DNA of 23,322 bases from a virus: the IMG/VR virus record IMGVR_UViG_3300048028_000126, positions 1 to 23,322 of that record. One strand, written 5' to 3'. Below the pieces are notes generated by a model that made no database searches, was not told the DNA's origin, and worked only from the letters and a program-made list of their open reading frames with translations. Positions 14,611-20,726 of the stretch are shown piece by piece (the first letter of the stretch is position 1; each line of letters starts with the position of its first letter). A program made the position numbers and the translations under genes.

Positions 14611-14618
14611 TATTTATA
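14611..14618 (-). promoter_or_regulatory. T4-type late promoter TATAAATA between two tRNA genes
   Basis: Exact TATAAATA on the minus strand, between tRNA-Gly and tRNA-Ala. It would start RNA about 10 bases before tRNA-Ala and so also produce the structured RNA late in infection. AT-rich surroundings make a chance match possible. Confidence 0.55.
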
Positions 14619-14631
14619 TATCTATCTAATT

Positions 14632-14707
14632 TGGAGCGGATAGTCGGGTTCGAACCGACGACCTCGACGTTGGCAACGTTGTGCTCTACCAGCTGAGCTA
14701 TATCCGC
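14632..14707 (-). tRNA. tRNA-Gly(GCC)
   Basis: Acceptor GCGGATA/TATCCGC pairs perfectly; D stem GCTC/GAGC; anticodon loop TTGCCAA gives GCC; T arm GTCGG TTCGAAC CCGAC; discriminator U and encoded CCA. The anticodon stem has one A-C mismatch (CAACG/CGTCG). It lies 8 bases after the peroxidase gene stop, so it is transcribed with it. Confidence 0.92.
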
Positions 14708-14715
14708 AGTTTTCA

Positions 14716-16131
14716 TTAATCGCATCCTAATTCGGAACGTGAGTCATCATCATTATTAGTGACACACAGACCACTTGGTAGCTCTGTCGGTACATATCGC
14801 ATCAACTCAGGATCGTATAGACTTGTCTCTAAGAATGTAACTAGGTTAGAGATTTCCTCTTCAGTCAAGTCAAGTGGTGTGAATCGATAGTCTAGGTCAC
14901 TAACCTCTACATCTGGGTTTTGAGGAGTTGCCGCAACTTTATATCGTACGACCTCTTCTACACTAGTAAATGATGCGCCATGGCCAAATACAGTAGTATC
15001 TATAAGGTTGTAAAGTGGCGGTACTTTGAACGCATACTTCTCCATATCGTCACCCGTAAATCCGGATCGACCTTCTCTTACACCATCCGGCACTTCACCA
15101 ATAATGTCGTCCCACATGTCTAGGTCATGGAATCCAAGTGTCATGAATACTTCGGTTGCCATAGAACCAACGGGTGATGACAGGGCGGGTCCATTATGAC
15201 AACCAGCGCAGTTACCTTTACCAAAGAACACTTTTGCACCTTCAACTTCTTCTATTGTCAGTGCATCTTCATTACCGCGTAAGAATTCTTGGAATGGTGC
15301 GCGGTTTGCAAGGATAGTCCTCTCGTATGCGGCAATCGCGAGTGCGGCAGCTTCTAACATATCGTGCGGTTGCGATGTGCCATATGCCGCTTCGAACATC
15401 ATCTGATACTTCTCATTGGTGGTAAGTATAGAACCTTCTTCCACATTCATTCGGTGAACGCCTAGACCCGCGACTGCCTGTGTCTCAAGACCAGACAACC
15501 CTCTTAGGTTGGCTTCCTTCGGAGTACCTTCCGTGAAGTGACGATCTGGGTCAATACCTATGTTCACAATACCACCAACTTCATTACCGAACTGACCATT
15601 CCAAAGCATAACTTCTTGGTAGGCAGTATTCAGTACTGTAGGTGATGTTACTGGTTGCACATCAGCATCTTCTGGATTAATTCCTTCAGCAAGCATACGA
15701 TGATTGAATCCGATACCACCTTCACCGATACCCTGACGAATACCAGACTTGAATCCATTCTGACCATTGTGGCAAGATGCACATGACCATGTATTCTCCA
15801 AGTCTGTCTTATTAGTTTCGGTAGATGTGATTCCCGTCTCATGATAAATGAACTTGCCCAACTCCACCTTTTCGGCAGTGATTGGGTTACTGGGGTCTTG
15901 GGGGATGTTTAGGAAGTCGTCACTCTCAGGTAGCAGGTATCCTTCATAAGAACCTGTAGGTGACGTGGTTCCCATAATTTCTTTAAGTTCTCCGATAGAG
16001 ACTTCAAGTGCTGTCGGTTCTGGTGCGGGTAGAGGTGCCACCGCCACTGGCTCTGGTGCGGAATCCGAAGTGCCACCCGAACAGGCGCTAAGGACGGTCG
16101 TGCATAATACTACAGATAGTAGGTTTTTCAT
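14716..16131 (-). CDS. Di-haem cytochrome c peroxidase / MauG-family lipoprotein, 471 aa
   Basis: I start at the ATG at 16129-16131 (SD AGAGG), not the TTG six codons earlier. MKNLLSVVLCTTVLSAC is a lipoprotein signal with the lipid-bearing Cys at residue 17, then a Pro/Ala linker. The body follows the bacterial CCP/MauG plan: KVELGKFIYHETG, first haem site CASCH (117-121), PTVLNTAY, second haem site CAGCH (308-312), and FKVPPLYNL then FGHGASFTSVEEVVRYK near the end. These enzymes reduce H2O2 to water, or oxidise protein substrates, in the periplasm, taking electrons from small cytochromes c. Length is normal for the family. Haem must be attached by the host Ccm system. It is headed by its own sigma70 promoter and followed by tRNA-Gly. 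Phage-borne copies are unusual. Confidence 0.9.
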   Translation of the reverse strand: MKNLLSVVLCTTVLSACSGGTSDSAPEPVAVAPLPAPEPTALEVSIGELKEIMGTTSPTGSYEGYLLPESDDFLNIPQDPSNPITAEKVELGKFIYHETGITSTETNKTDLENTWSCASCHNGQNGFKSGIRQGIGEGGIGFNHRMLAEGINPEDADVQPVTSPTVLNTAYQEVMLWNGQFGNEVGGIVNIGIDPDRHFTEGTPKEANLRGLSGLETQAVAGLGVHRMNVEEGSILTTNEKYQMMFEAAYGTSQPHDMLEAAALAIAAYERTILANRAPFQEFLRGNEDALTIEEVEGAKVFFGKGNCAGCHNGPALSSPVGSMATEVFMTLGFHDLDMWDDIIGEVPDGVREGRSGFTGDDMEKYAFKVPPLYNLIDTTVFGHGASFTSVEEVVRYKVAATPQNPDVEVSDLDYRFTPLDLTEEEISNLVTFLETSLYDPELMRYVPTELPSGLCVTNNDDDSRSELGCD

Positions 16132-16173
16132 AATATAAGAGCCTCTCAAATACTCTTTTCAATTTAGAAAGGA

Positions 16174-16203
16174 ATTATACTATAAGATATGAGGACTTGT
16201 CAA
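16174..16203 (-). promoter_or_regulatory. Sigma70 promoter before the peroxidase
   Basis: Minus strand TTGACA (16198-16203) and TATAAT (16174-16179), spacer 18 bp; both hexamers perfect. It lies 42 bases before the peroxidase ATG. Confidence 0.85.
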
Positions 16204-16213
16204 GGGTAAATGG

Positions 16214-16900
16214 TTATTTATTTTTAACTCGTTTGGTCGCCTGCTTCTCTGCATCAATCCACTTCTGTGCCTTCTTAGAGACAGGTTTGTCAGTGAACTT
16301 CTTAGCATCACGGAATGCAGTTAGAGTTTCTTTCTCGTAGTCTTTACCTTCAGAGTTATCTACAACCAAGAAGTTAGGTTTACCAAACATACGTTGGAAC
16401 TTACCGATATTGCGTTGTACTGCTTTCCAATACTCAGTAACACCTTTCTCGCCTAGGGTACGAGCACGTTTTGCATCACGGCTGATAGCAGTATCAAGGT
16501 CTGTGTTTACGAAAATCATTGCGACATCGTAACCCATGGCCTTTACTTTCTTTGCCTGTTCAGCAATTTTATCTGGGTCTTTACCAGTACCATCTACTAC
16601 GAGACCAAGACGACCTTTCAGATAACGCTCTTCCCTTTTCCCTGTAAGCTTCTTTGCCTTACCACGGAGTTCTTGTCCTTTCGGAGAGAAGATGTTGTCC
16701 GGAGTCATATCCATATCAACCTTCTTCATAGCAGCTTCGAATGCGTCATCTGAGTTGACAACCTTGTAACCCATAGAAGTCAGACCTGTCTTACCGACGA
16801 TGAATGACTTACCAGAACCTGGCCCACCCGCAAGAAAGATTGCCTTGAAGATTGCTGGATCGTTTACGCCTTCGTCTAAGAATGTTTTAAAAGATTTCAT
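16214..16900 (-). CDS. Capsid-tagged P-loop kinase (polynucleotide kinase / zeta-toxin-like), 228 aa
   Basis: The open frame extends further, but the ATG at 16898-16900 gives MKSFKTFLDEG, the leader seen on its partners, so I choose it; the late promoter at 16932-16939 supports this. Next comes a kinase: FLAGGPGSGKSF (Walker A, residues 25-32), VVNSDDAFE (D51-D52, substrate end), LVVDGTGKDPDKI, and the Arg-rich lid NTDLDTAISRDAKRART. This is the layout of phage P-loop kinases related to polynucleotide kinase and zeta toxins, which phosphorylate RNA/DNA ends or UDP-sugars. Lys-rich C-terminus. With the KWDG ligase-like protein it could form an end-healing and sealing pair delivered by the virion; that is inference. 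Confidence 0.8.
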   Translation of the reverse strand: MKSFKTFLDEGVNDPAIFKAIFLAGGPGSGKSFIVGKTGLTSMGYKVVNSDDAFEAAMKKVDMDMTPDNIFSPKGQELRGKAKKLTGKREERYLKGRLGLVVDGTGKDPDKIAEQAKKVKAMGYDVAMIFVNTDLDTAISRDAKRARTLGEKGVTEYWKAVQRNIGKFQRMFGKPNFLVVDNSEGKDYEKETLTAFRDAKKFTDKPVSKKAQKWIDAEKQATKRVKNK

Positions 16901-16931
16901 TGTAATAGTATCTGTTGATGGTAGTTGTATG

Positions 16932-16939
16932 TATTTATA
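16932..16939 (-). promoter_or_regulatory. T4-type late promoter TATAAATA before the tagged kinase
   Basis: Exact TATAAATA on the minus strand, 31 bases before the kinase ATG. It directly follows a run of seven T (16941-16947, minus strand) that adjoins the tRNA-Ser CCA and may help end the tRNA transcript. Confidence 0.75.
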
Positions 16940-16947
16940 CAAAAAAA

Positions 16948-17038
16948 TGGCCGAGGGATAGGGATTCGAACCCTAGATACGCTATTAACGTATGCCAGTT
17001 TTCAAGACTGGTGCATTCAACCGCTCTGCCATCCCTCG
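16948..17038 (-). tRNA. tRNA-Ser(UGA)
   Basis: Class II tRNA of 91 nt: acceptor CGAGGGA/TCCCTCG, anticodon loop CTTGAAA (anticodon UGA), long variable arm with ATACG/CGTAT, T arm with TTCGAAT, discriminator G and encoded CCA. Seven T residues follow the CCA. Last gene of the tRNA run started at about 19390. Confidence 0.92.
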
Positions 17039-17055
17039 TTAATTTTTATACTTTC

Positions 17056-17132
<77 letters not shown>

Positions 17133-17142
17133 GTAGAAAAGT

Positions 17143-17217
17143 TGGCTGGGGTGGAAGGATTCGAACCTACGAATGACGGGATCAAAACCCGTTGCCTTAC
17201 CACTTGGCGACACCCCA
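17143..17217 (-). tRNA. tRNA-Gln(UUG)
   Basis: Acceptor TGGGGTG/CACCCCA (U1-A72, usual for glutamine), anticodon loop TTTTGAT (anticodon UUG), T loop TTCGAAT, discriminator G, encoded CCA. It lies 10 bases from tRNA-Arg. Confidence 0.92.
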
Positions 17218-17242
17218 AACCTGTTTGCTCTACTGGGCACCA

Positions 17243-17272
17243 CTCATTCAGTTATTTGTAAAGGGGAATGAG
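17243..17272 (-). other. Stem-loop between tRNA-Pro and tRNA-Gln
   Basis: CTCATTC (17243-17249) pairs with GAATGAG (17266-17272), 7 bp with a 16-base loop, in the 67-base spacer between two tRNA genes. It could be a processing spacer or a small RNA; there is no T run after it that would make it a terminator. Confidence 0.35.
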
Positions 17273-17284
17273 ACCCTTATTCTT

Positions 17285-17361
17285 TGGTCGGGAATGTAGG
17301 ATTTGAACCTACGACCCTTCGCTCCCAAAGCGAATGCGCTACCAGACTGCGCTAATCCCCG
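17285..17361 (-). tRNA. tRNA-Pro(UGG)
   Basis: Acceptor CGGGGAT/ATTCCCG with the C1-G72 pair usual for proline, anticodon stem TTCGC/GCGAA, loop TTTGGGA (anticodon UGG), T arm GTAGG TTCAAAT CCTAC, discriminator A and encoded CCA. The 79 bases upstream to tRNA-Tyr hold no ORF or clear hairpin. Confidence 0.92.
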
Positions 17362-17440
17362 TAATAAAGGAGCAGTTTTCCACTTACTCAGGTGACGGGC
17401 GTAACGACCAGTGCAAGTTTAAAGTCATTCCGAGACTAAA

Positions 17441-17524
17441 TGGTGGGGAGAGGTGGATTCGAACCACCGAAGCTTTCGCGTCAGATTTACAGTCTGATCC
17501 CTTTGGCCGCTCGGGAACCTCCCC
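17441..17524 (-). tRNA. tRNA-Tyr(GUA)
   Basis: Class II tRNA: acceptor GGGGAGG/TCTCCCC, anticodon stem TCAGA/TCTGA with loop CTGTAAA (anticodon GUA), long variable arm with CGAAAGCTTCG, T arm GGTGG TTCGAAT CCACC, discriminator A, encoded CCA. Confidence 0.92.
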
Positions 17525-17529
17525 GATAT

Positions 17530-17742
17530 TTAGCCGAGGATAATCTCCTCTCTTTTCTTCTTAGCGGGTTGACGAATACCAAGATAAGTTTCGAGAATCT
17601 CGATCTCCTTGTCCTTACGCTTCTGCCACTGTTGCTCAGTTCGAGCAACCCCTTTCTTGTTGTTCTTCTCAAAGAACTTTGACTCTGTGAGTCTCTCTAG
17701 TGCGCCTTCACGGCGACGGCGATCTTCTGCCTTACCTCTCAT
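17530..17742 (-). CDS. Small charged hypothetical protein, 70 aa
   Basis: Sits between tRNA-Asp and tRNA-Tyr with AAAGGAT eight bases before the ATG (17740-17742). The product is hydrophilic and strongly basic/acidic (RGKAEDRRRREGALERL, EQQWQKRKDKEIEILETYLG), predicted helical, without a recognised domain. The protein-coding gene inside a tRNA run is supported by the RBS and by the fit of the frame to the gap. Function unknown. Confidence 0.55.
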   Translation of the reverse strand: MRGKAEDRRRREGALERLTESKFFEKNNKKGVARTEQQWQKRKDKEIEILETYLGIRQPAKKKREEIILG

Positions 17743-17763
17743 AAACTATCCTTTTTATAAAGT

Positions 17764-17840
17764 TGGCGGAGCGGACGGGACTCGAACCCGCGACCCCCGG
17801 CGTGACAGGCCGGTATTCTAACCAACTGAACTACCGCTCC
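17764..17840 (-). tRNA. tRNA-Asp(GUC)
   Basis: Acceptor GGAGCGG/CCGCTCC, anticodon stem CCGGC/GCCGG, loop CTGTCAC (anticodon GUC), T arm GCGGG TTCGAGT CCCGT, discriminator G as usual for aspartate, encoded CCA. It starts six bases after the lipoprotein gene. Confidence 0.93.
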
Positions 17841-17845
17841 AATAA

Positions 17846-18223
17846 TTATGGTTTCAATCCTTTTTTACCTTGGTGGTATCTTCCCCAGATACAGTGAGCA
17901 ACTTCATGCCCAATCAACTCTGGTTCCCATTGCCACTCAGGGTCTTTAATATAAATTGTACACTCACCCGTTGACGGAATCCATAGAGCAAACGCACTCA
18001 CCGAATCCCACTTTACACCTAACTTTTTCTTACGAACATGATCGTACTCAGCTTGGTTCTTCAACAAAATAAAATTAACCTTTGGGCTTAGATTCTCATA
18101 TTCCTTTACAAGGAACTTAAAGTCATCTGCACCATAGCGATATGTGTTAGTTACACCGCTTGAAGCACAACCGCCTAAAACTAAACTAACTATTATCGTG
18201 AACGTGTAACTGAATAAGCGCAT
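17846..18223 (-). CDS. Putative lipoprotein with HExxH zinc-peptidase motif, 125 aa
   Basis: MRLFSYTFTIIVSLVLGGC is a lipoprotein signal (lipobox LGGC, Cys 19). The mature part of about 106 residues ends with ELIGHEVAHCIWGRYHQ: H106-E107-x-x-H110 is the zinc-binding and catalytic motif of metallopeptidases, with H117 seven residues on as a possible third ligand. Conserved-looking strands (ALWIPSTGECTIYI) precede it. It would sit on the periplasmic face of a membrane and may cut a peptide bond of host or cell-wall origin; a structural, non-catalytic role remains possible. It begins 38 bases inside the DUF3310-like gene. Confidence 0.65.
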   Translation of the reverse strand: MRLFSYTFTIIVSLVLGGCASSGVTNTYRYGADDFKFLVKEYENLSPKVNFILLKNQAEYDHVRKKKLGVKWDSVSAFALWIPSTGECTIYIKDPEWQWEPELIGHEVAHCIWGRYHQGKKGLKP

Positions 18224-18560
18224 AATGCAAAACCTTCATTAAATCTTTACGCGCATCGTTATCGGTTCCTTTCTTACCGTAACGTTGCGCATACTTTAAA
18301 ACATTACCGATACAGAACCCTGTACCATGACCGCCGTCAACAATAAATTCAGTCGCCTGAAACTTGTCTTTGGCATAGTGCTGATTGTATGTGGCATCGA
18401 TATATTGCTTGAACTCATCAATCAACTTACCTTCACTAAACTTATAGTCCACAGTACTAATATCAGCAGCTTCTCGCATTGTTACACCATTCGAGTATCT
18501 CTCAAACTCTACCGTCTCATTAGTATAAGGTGGAGTGTGTGCATAAATCGTTTTACTCAT
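18186..18560 (-). CDS. DUF3310-like phage protein, 124 aa
   Basis: The C-terminal two thirds match the DUF3310 (SaV-like) pattern as I remember it: an HY at 61-62 (NQHYAKDKFQATEFI), then GFCIGNVLKYAQRYGKKG at 81-98 (the G-N-x-x-K-Y-x-x-R-Y motif), then a helix rich in Leu (ARKDLMKVLHYALIQL). These short proteins are widespread in phage early regions; a nucleotide-kinase-like name is often attached, but biochemistry is thin. The first 40 residues are unusual. SD GAGAAT. It lies in an early operon with the cupin, a membrane protein and the HEVAH lipoprotein. Confidence 0.65.
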   Translation of the reverse strand: MSKTIYAHTPPYTNETVEFERYSNGVTMREAADISTVDYKFSEGKLIDEFKQYIDATYNQHYAKDKFQATEFIVDGGHGTGFCIGNVLKYAQRYGKKGTDNDARKDLMKVLHYALIQLHVHDNS

Positions 18561-18561
18561 A

Positions 18562-18849
18562 TTACCATTCTCTCAATATAGTTGTGCCTAACATAAACAA
18601 GGAAACCGCATTTAGCATAATCAATGCGCGATCCTTCCAAATAACTGATACCCAAGTCCATAGTATGATGCCTACGAACCCGATTGTCAAGTCATACATG
18701 CGATAATCTGGTCCGGCAGATCGCATCGCCATTGAAATTAAAATCAAAATAGAAGCGACCCACTTGAGATACCAATCAAAGTTTTCAGGGTACCACGAAC
18801 GATCCGGCTTAGTTCGACCGTCTGCTCTTACTTGAGGATCTCCGTTCAT
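18562..18849 (-). CDS. Small multi-span membrane protein, 95 aa
   Basis: About 25 polar N-terminal residues are followed by three hydrophobic segments: WYLKWVASILILISMAM, LTIGFVGIILWTWVSVIW and ALIMLNAVSLFMLGTTIL. It resembles small membrane proteins of unknown role found in marine phages. The ATG overlaps the stop of the cupin gene (ATGA) and lies a few bases after GGGAGT, so it is co-translated with it. A role in host membrane or lysis timing is possible; no motif supports it. Confidence 0.6.
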   Translation of the reverse strand: MNGDPQVRADGRTKPDRSWYPENFDWYLKWVASILILISMAMRSAGPDYRMYDLTIGFVGIILWTWVSVIWKDRALIMLNAVSLFMLGTTILREW

Positions 18850-19199
18850 GACTTACTCCCTATGGTTCGACGGACGATGTCGTTGTGGTTAAACTCTGCC
18901 CAATATAACTCGAATGCAACTCCGTCTTTGAGACCTTCGAACTGGTGAATCTTGCCTGGCTTGACTTGAGTGAACTCTCCCGCACGTAGAATGGTCTCAT
19001 CGACAAGACCGTCTTGGTCATCTTGCCATACGCGCACGATCATCTCACCGGACTCTACGAAGAAACCGTTCCACTTATATTCATGGAGATGTTCGGAACA
19101 CTTGAAACCTTTCTTGTATTCGATACGATGAAACTCTAGAACGCCATTCGCATGAATGAGTTCTGTCTGTCCCCAAATCTTTCCTGCCTTCATAGTCAT
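18846..19199 (-). CDS. Cupin-domain protein, 117 aa
   Basis: A single small beta-barrel (cupin): CSEHLHEYKWNGFFVESGEM holds the first motif (H37, H39, G51), and PGKIHQFEGL the second (P81, H85). The spacing between the two motifs is typical of single-domain cupins. The His set could bind a metal. Cupins bind sugars, small acids or act in nucleotide-sugar isomerisation; the substrate is not evident. The gene is first after tRNA-Leu and has GAGAG before the ATG. Start at MTM or MK is uncertain by two codons. Confidence 0.75.
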   Translation of the reverse strand: MTMKAGKIWGQTELIHANGVLEFHRIEYKKGFKCSEHLHEYKWNGFFVESGEMIVRVWQDDQDGLVDETILRAGEFTQVKPGKIHQFEGLKDGVAFELYWAEFNHNDIVRRTIGSKS

Positions 19200-19225
19200 A
19201 CTACTCTCACTGGATCATAATAATT

Positions 19226-19310
19226 TGGTGCGAAAGGAGAGACTCGAACTCTCACGCCGTGAAGCACTGGTACCTAAAACCAGCGTGTCTACCAATTCCA
19301 CCACTCTCGC
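19226..19310 (-). tRNA. tRNA-Leu(UAG)
   Basis: Class II tRNA: acceptor GCGAGAG/CTTTCGC, anticodon stem CTGGT/ACCAG, loop TTTAGGT (anticodon UAG), variable arm TGCTTCACGGCGT, T arm GAGAG TTCGAGT CTCTC, discriminator A, encoded CCA. Four bases from tRNA-Asn. Confidence 0.92.
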
Positions 19311-19314
19311 ATAT

Positions 19315-19390
19315 TGGCTGGCAAGGCAGGGCTCGAACCTGCGACCAGATGATTAACAGTCATCGGCTCTACCAACTGAGCTACTTGCCA
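19315..19390 (-). tRNA. tRNA-Asn(GUU)
   Basis: Acceptor TGGCAAG/CTTGCCA, D stem GCTC/GAGC, anticodon stem GATGA/TCATC, loop CTGTTAA (anticodon GUU), T arm GCAGG TTCGAGC CCTGC, discriminator G, encoded CCA. First gene after the sigma70 promoter at 19404-19432. Confidence 0.93.
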
Positions 19391-19403
19391 AAATTATGTG
19401 CAT

Positions 19404-19432
19404 ATTATATCAAAAAATAAGAGGACTGTCAA
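19404..19432 (-). promoter_or_regulatory. Sigma70 promoter, consensus, before the tRNA-Asn operon
   Basis: Minus strand TTGACA (19427-19432), 17-bp spacer, TATAAT (19404-19409). It overlaps the last codons of the HELQH gene and lies 13 bases before tRNA-Asn; it should drive tRNA-Asn through at least the tRNA-Ser region. Confidence 0.85.
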
Positions 19433-19806
19433 GTGTCCAAATCGTCTAAATTGACAACCCCTTCATGGAGCCACTTCTCTTCTAAAGGGGTCAGTTTTTC
19501 GTTCTCATACTGACGCGCCTCTATTTCATCAGGATGATTATGATATCCCTTAATAAGATTGAGAAGGACATATCGCAAATAAAACATGACAACACCCCTC
19601 TTTTTTATTTGATAACAGTGTTGCAACTCATGTCGATATAATTTAACAAGAGATCGCCGTGTCATTAATTCTGATTGTGCTACTGACCCTGTAGCATACT
19701 TACGTGGACGCATGATCATATATGGCCATAACACTACACCACGAAAACGAGACCTCCAAGGAAATATAGACTCGCTCTCATTTTTGTACACAATTTTAAA
19801 CTTCAT
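19429..19806 (-). CDS. HExxH metallopeptidase-like protein, 125 aa
   Basis: VKLYRHELQHCYQ gives H59-E60-x-x-H63, the zinc-binding motif, and 30 residues later YHNHPDEIEARQYE offers E94 or E96 as third ligand, the gluzincin-like order HExxH...E. The intervening segment (GVVMFYLRYVLLNLIKG) is hydrophobic and may help membrane association. No signal peptide. It resembles small uncharacterised phage or bacterial proteins with a minimal metallopeptidase core. Whether it cuts peptides is unknown. The ATG overlaps the end of the 39-aa membrane protein by 11 bases. Not homologous by eye to the HEVAH lipoprotein beyond the motif. Confidence 0.65.
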   Translation of the reverse strand: MKFKIVYKNESESIFPWRSRFRGVVLWPYMIMRPRKYATGSVAQSELMTRRSLVKLYRHELQHCYQIKKRGVVMFYLRYVLLNLIKGYHNHPDEIEARQYENEKLTPLEEKWLHEGVVNLDDLDT

Positions 19807-19915
19807 CTTTACCCCACCGTCTTAGTGTCTCTTTATGTATAGTTTTGTGACAGTAGTACATCGTAATACCGCCAAATACCATAGGGCACAAAAAGACCGC
19901 AAGAATACCCAACAT
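19796..19915 (-). CDS. Small single-span membrane protein, 39 aa
   Basis: Read by hand from the gap between the 70-aa gene and the HELQH gene. MLGILAVFLCPMVFGGITMYYC is a transmembrane helix; the rest (HKTIHKETLRRWGKDEV) is basic. A TTG four codons upstream, overlapping the previous stop, is an alternative start because no good SD stands before the ATG. It overlaps the HELQH gene by 11 bases, so the two may be coupled. Confidence 0.5.
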   Translation of the reverse strand: MLGILAVFLCPMVFGGITMYYCHKTIHKETLRRWGKDEV

Positions 19916-19923
19916 TCCTACAC

Positions 19924-20136
19924 TCAAGCGTTTGCCCGTTCCACCATCTCTTCATGGGTGACTTTGCGTTTCGCTAATTCGTTACGGAACTTTTGTTTCA
20001 ACTTAGGTGTGCGGCATGATAAAAACTCATTCCACAACGATTCCGTCGAAAGGTTCTTTACATAGAAACGTGATGTCGTGACCTTTAATGTCATACGATC
20101 TTTCACGATACTATCTTCTTTGTACTTAATTGGCAT
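19924..20136 (-). CDS. Conserved small phage protein, 70 aa
   Basis: The sequence MPIKYKEDSIVKDRMTLKVT followed by SRFYVKNLSTESLW and KLKQKFRNELAKRKV fits a small family I recall from marine T4-like phages (a YK-x-D start, an F-Y-x-K-N strand and a C-terminal K-x-K-x-K-x-x-N-E-L helix). Function unknown. SD GAGGTAAC before the ATG is strong. It supports the T4-like marine phage assignment of the right half of the window. Confidence 0.65.
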   Translation of the reverse strand: MPIKYKEDSIVKDRMTLKVTTSRFYVKNLSTESLWNEFLSCRTPKLKQKFRNELAKRKVTHEEMVERANA

Positions 20137-20143
20137 TGTTACC

Positions 20144-20371
20144 TCACAGCTTTAATATAGGGACCACAACATTTTCACCCTGTGGTTCGTCTTCTTCTTT
20201 TCCACCGCACCAAGAACATTCTTCTCCTCGTGCGACATATATGTAACCGTCATGCATACAACTATGTGGCCACATCACGGTCTTTGCGTTTTCATAAAAA
20301 CACTCGTTAAAAGTGTCATCCCACTCTGAGTTACCTGTTTTAGAAATAGGCGACTCCGCAATCTCAATCAC
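20144..20371 (-). CDS. Small Cys-containing protein, 75 aa
   Basis: Starts with GTG (20369-20371) overlapping the stop of the membrane protein gene (GTGA). The C-terminal half has HSCMHDGYIYVARGEECSWCGGK: a C-x-x-C pair (ECSWCGG) and an H-x-C-x-H, which together could bind one zinc ion, though the number and spacing do not match a family I know. The rest is acidic. No function can be named. Confidence 0.55.
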   Translation of the reverse strand: MIEIAESPISKTGNSEWDDTFNECFYENAKTVMWPHSCMHDGYIYVARGEECSWCGGKEEDEPQGENVVVPILKL

Positions 20372-20703
20372 CCTTCGTTCTCCAGATCCCAGAGACTCCT
20401 TCGATCCTTAGGCAATATATTATCACGCTTGACCCACAAGTGTCCATTCTTCTCAGCATCGCTGAATATAGCAACGGTAATGAAGAATGCACCAAGCACT
20501 GCAAGGTGACCACCCACACTATAAATGCCATACTTCCACGTGTAACCTGCCCAGAAAGTGAACACTACTGACCACATCACTGACAAGTAAAACATGAGAA
20601 TAAACTGTACAAGTTCATTCGGAATGTGTCTCAGTGGATTGACCTTCAAATCAAAGAAAAATCTATAAAAATCATAAATTGCAAATCCGACACTCTTAAA
20701 CAT
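20368..20703 (-). CDS. Membrane protein with two or three spans, 111 aa
   Basis: Hydrophobic segments at about 30-55 (LVQFILMFYLSVMWSVVF) and 62-85 (VGGHLAVLGAFFITVAIF), with an amphipathic N-terminus (FAIYDFYRFFFDLKVNP) and a polar, charged tail. SD AGAGGAAT. It directly follows the cytochrome c gene in the tRNA-Glu operon, so a membrane partner of that cytochrome is possible; no haem or quinone motif is visible, and the link is only positional. Confidence 0.65.
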   Translation of the reverse strand: MFKSVGFAIYDFYRFFFDLKVNPLRHIPNELVQFILMFYLSVMWSVVFTFWAGYTWKYGIYSVGGHLAVLGAFFITVAIFSDAEKNGHLWVKRDNILPKDRRSLWDLENEG

Positions 20704-20726
20704 TTCACTATTCCTCTATAAATTGT

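Noticed and set aside
14632-14707. tRNA-Gly as a pseudogene because of the A-C mismatch in the anticodon stem
   Set aside because: All other stems are intact, CCA is coded and one mismatch is tolerated in phage tRNAs.
16901-16942. Upstream start of the kinase giving a 242-aa product
   Set aside because: It would place the late promoter inside the gene and hide the capsid leader; the internal ATG at 16900 fits both.
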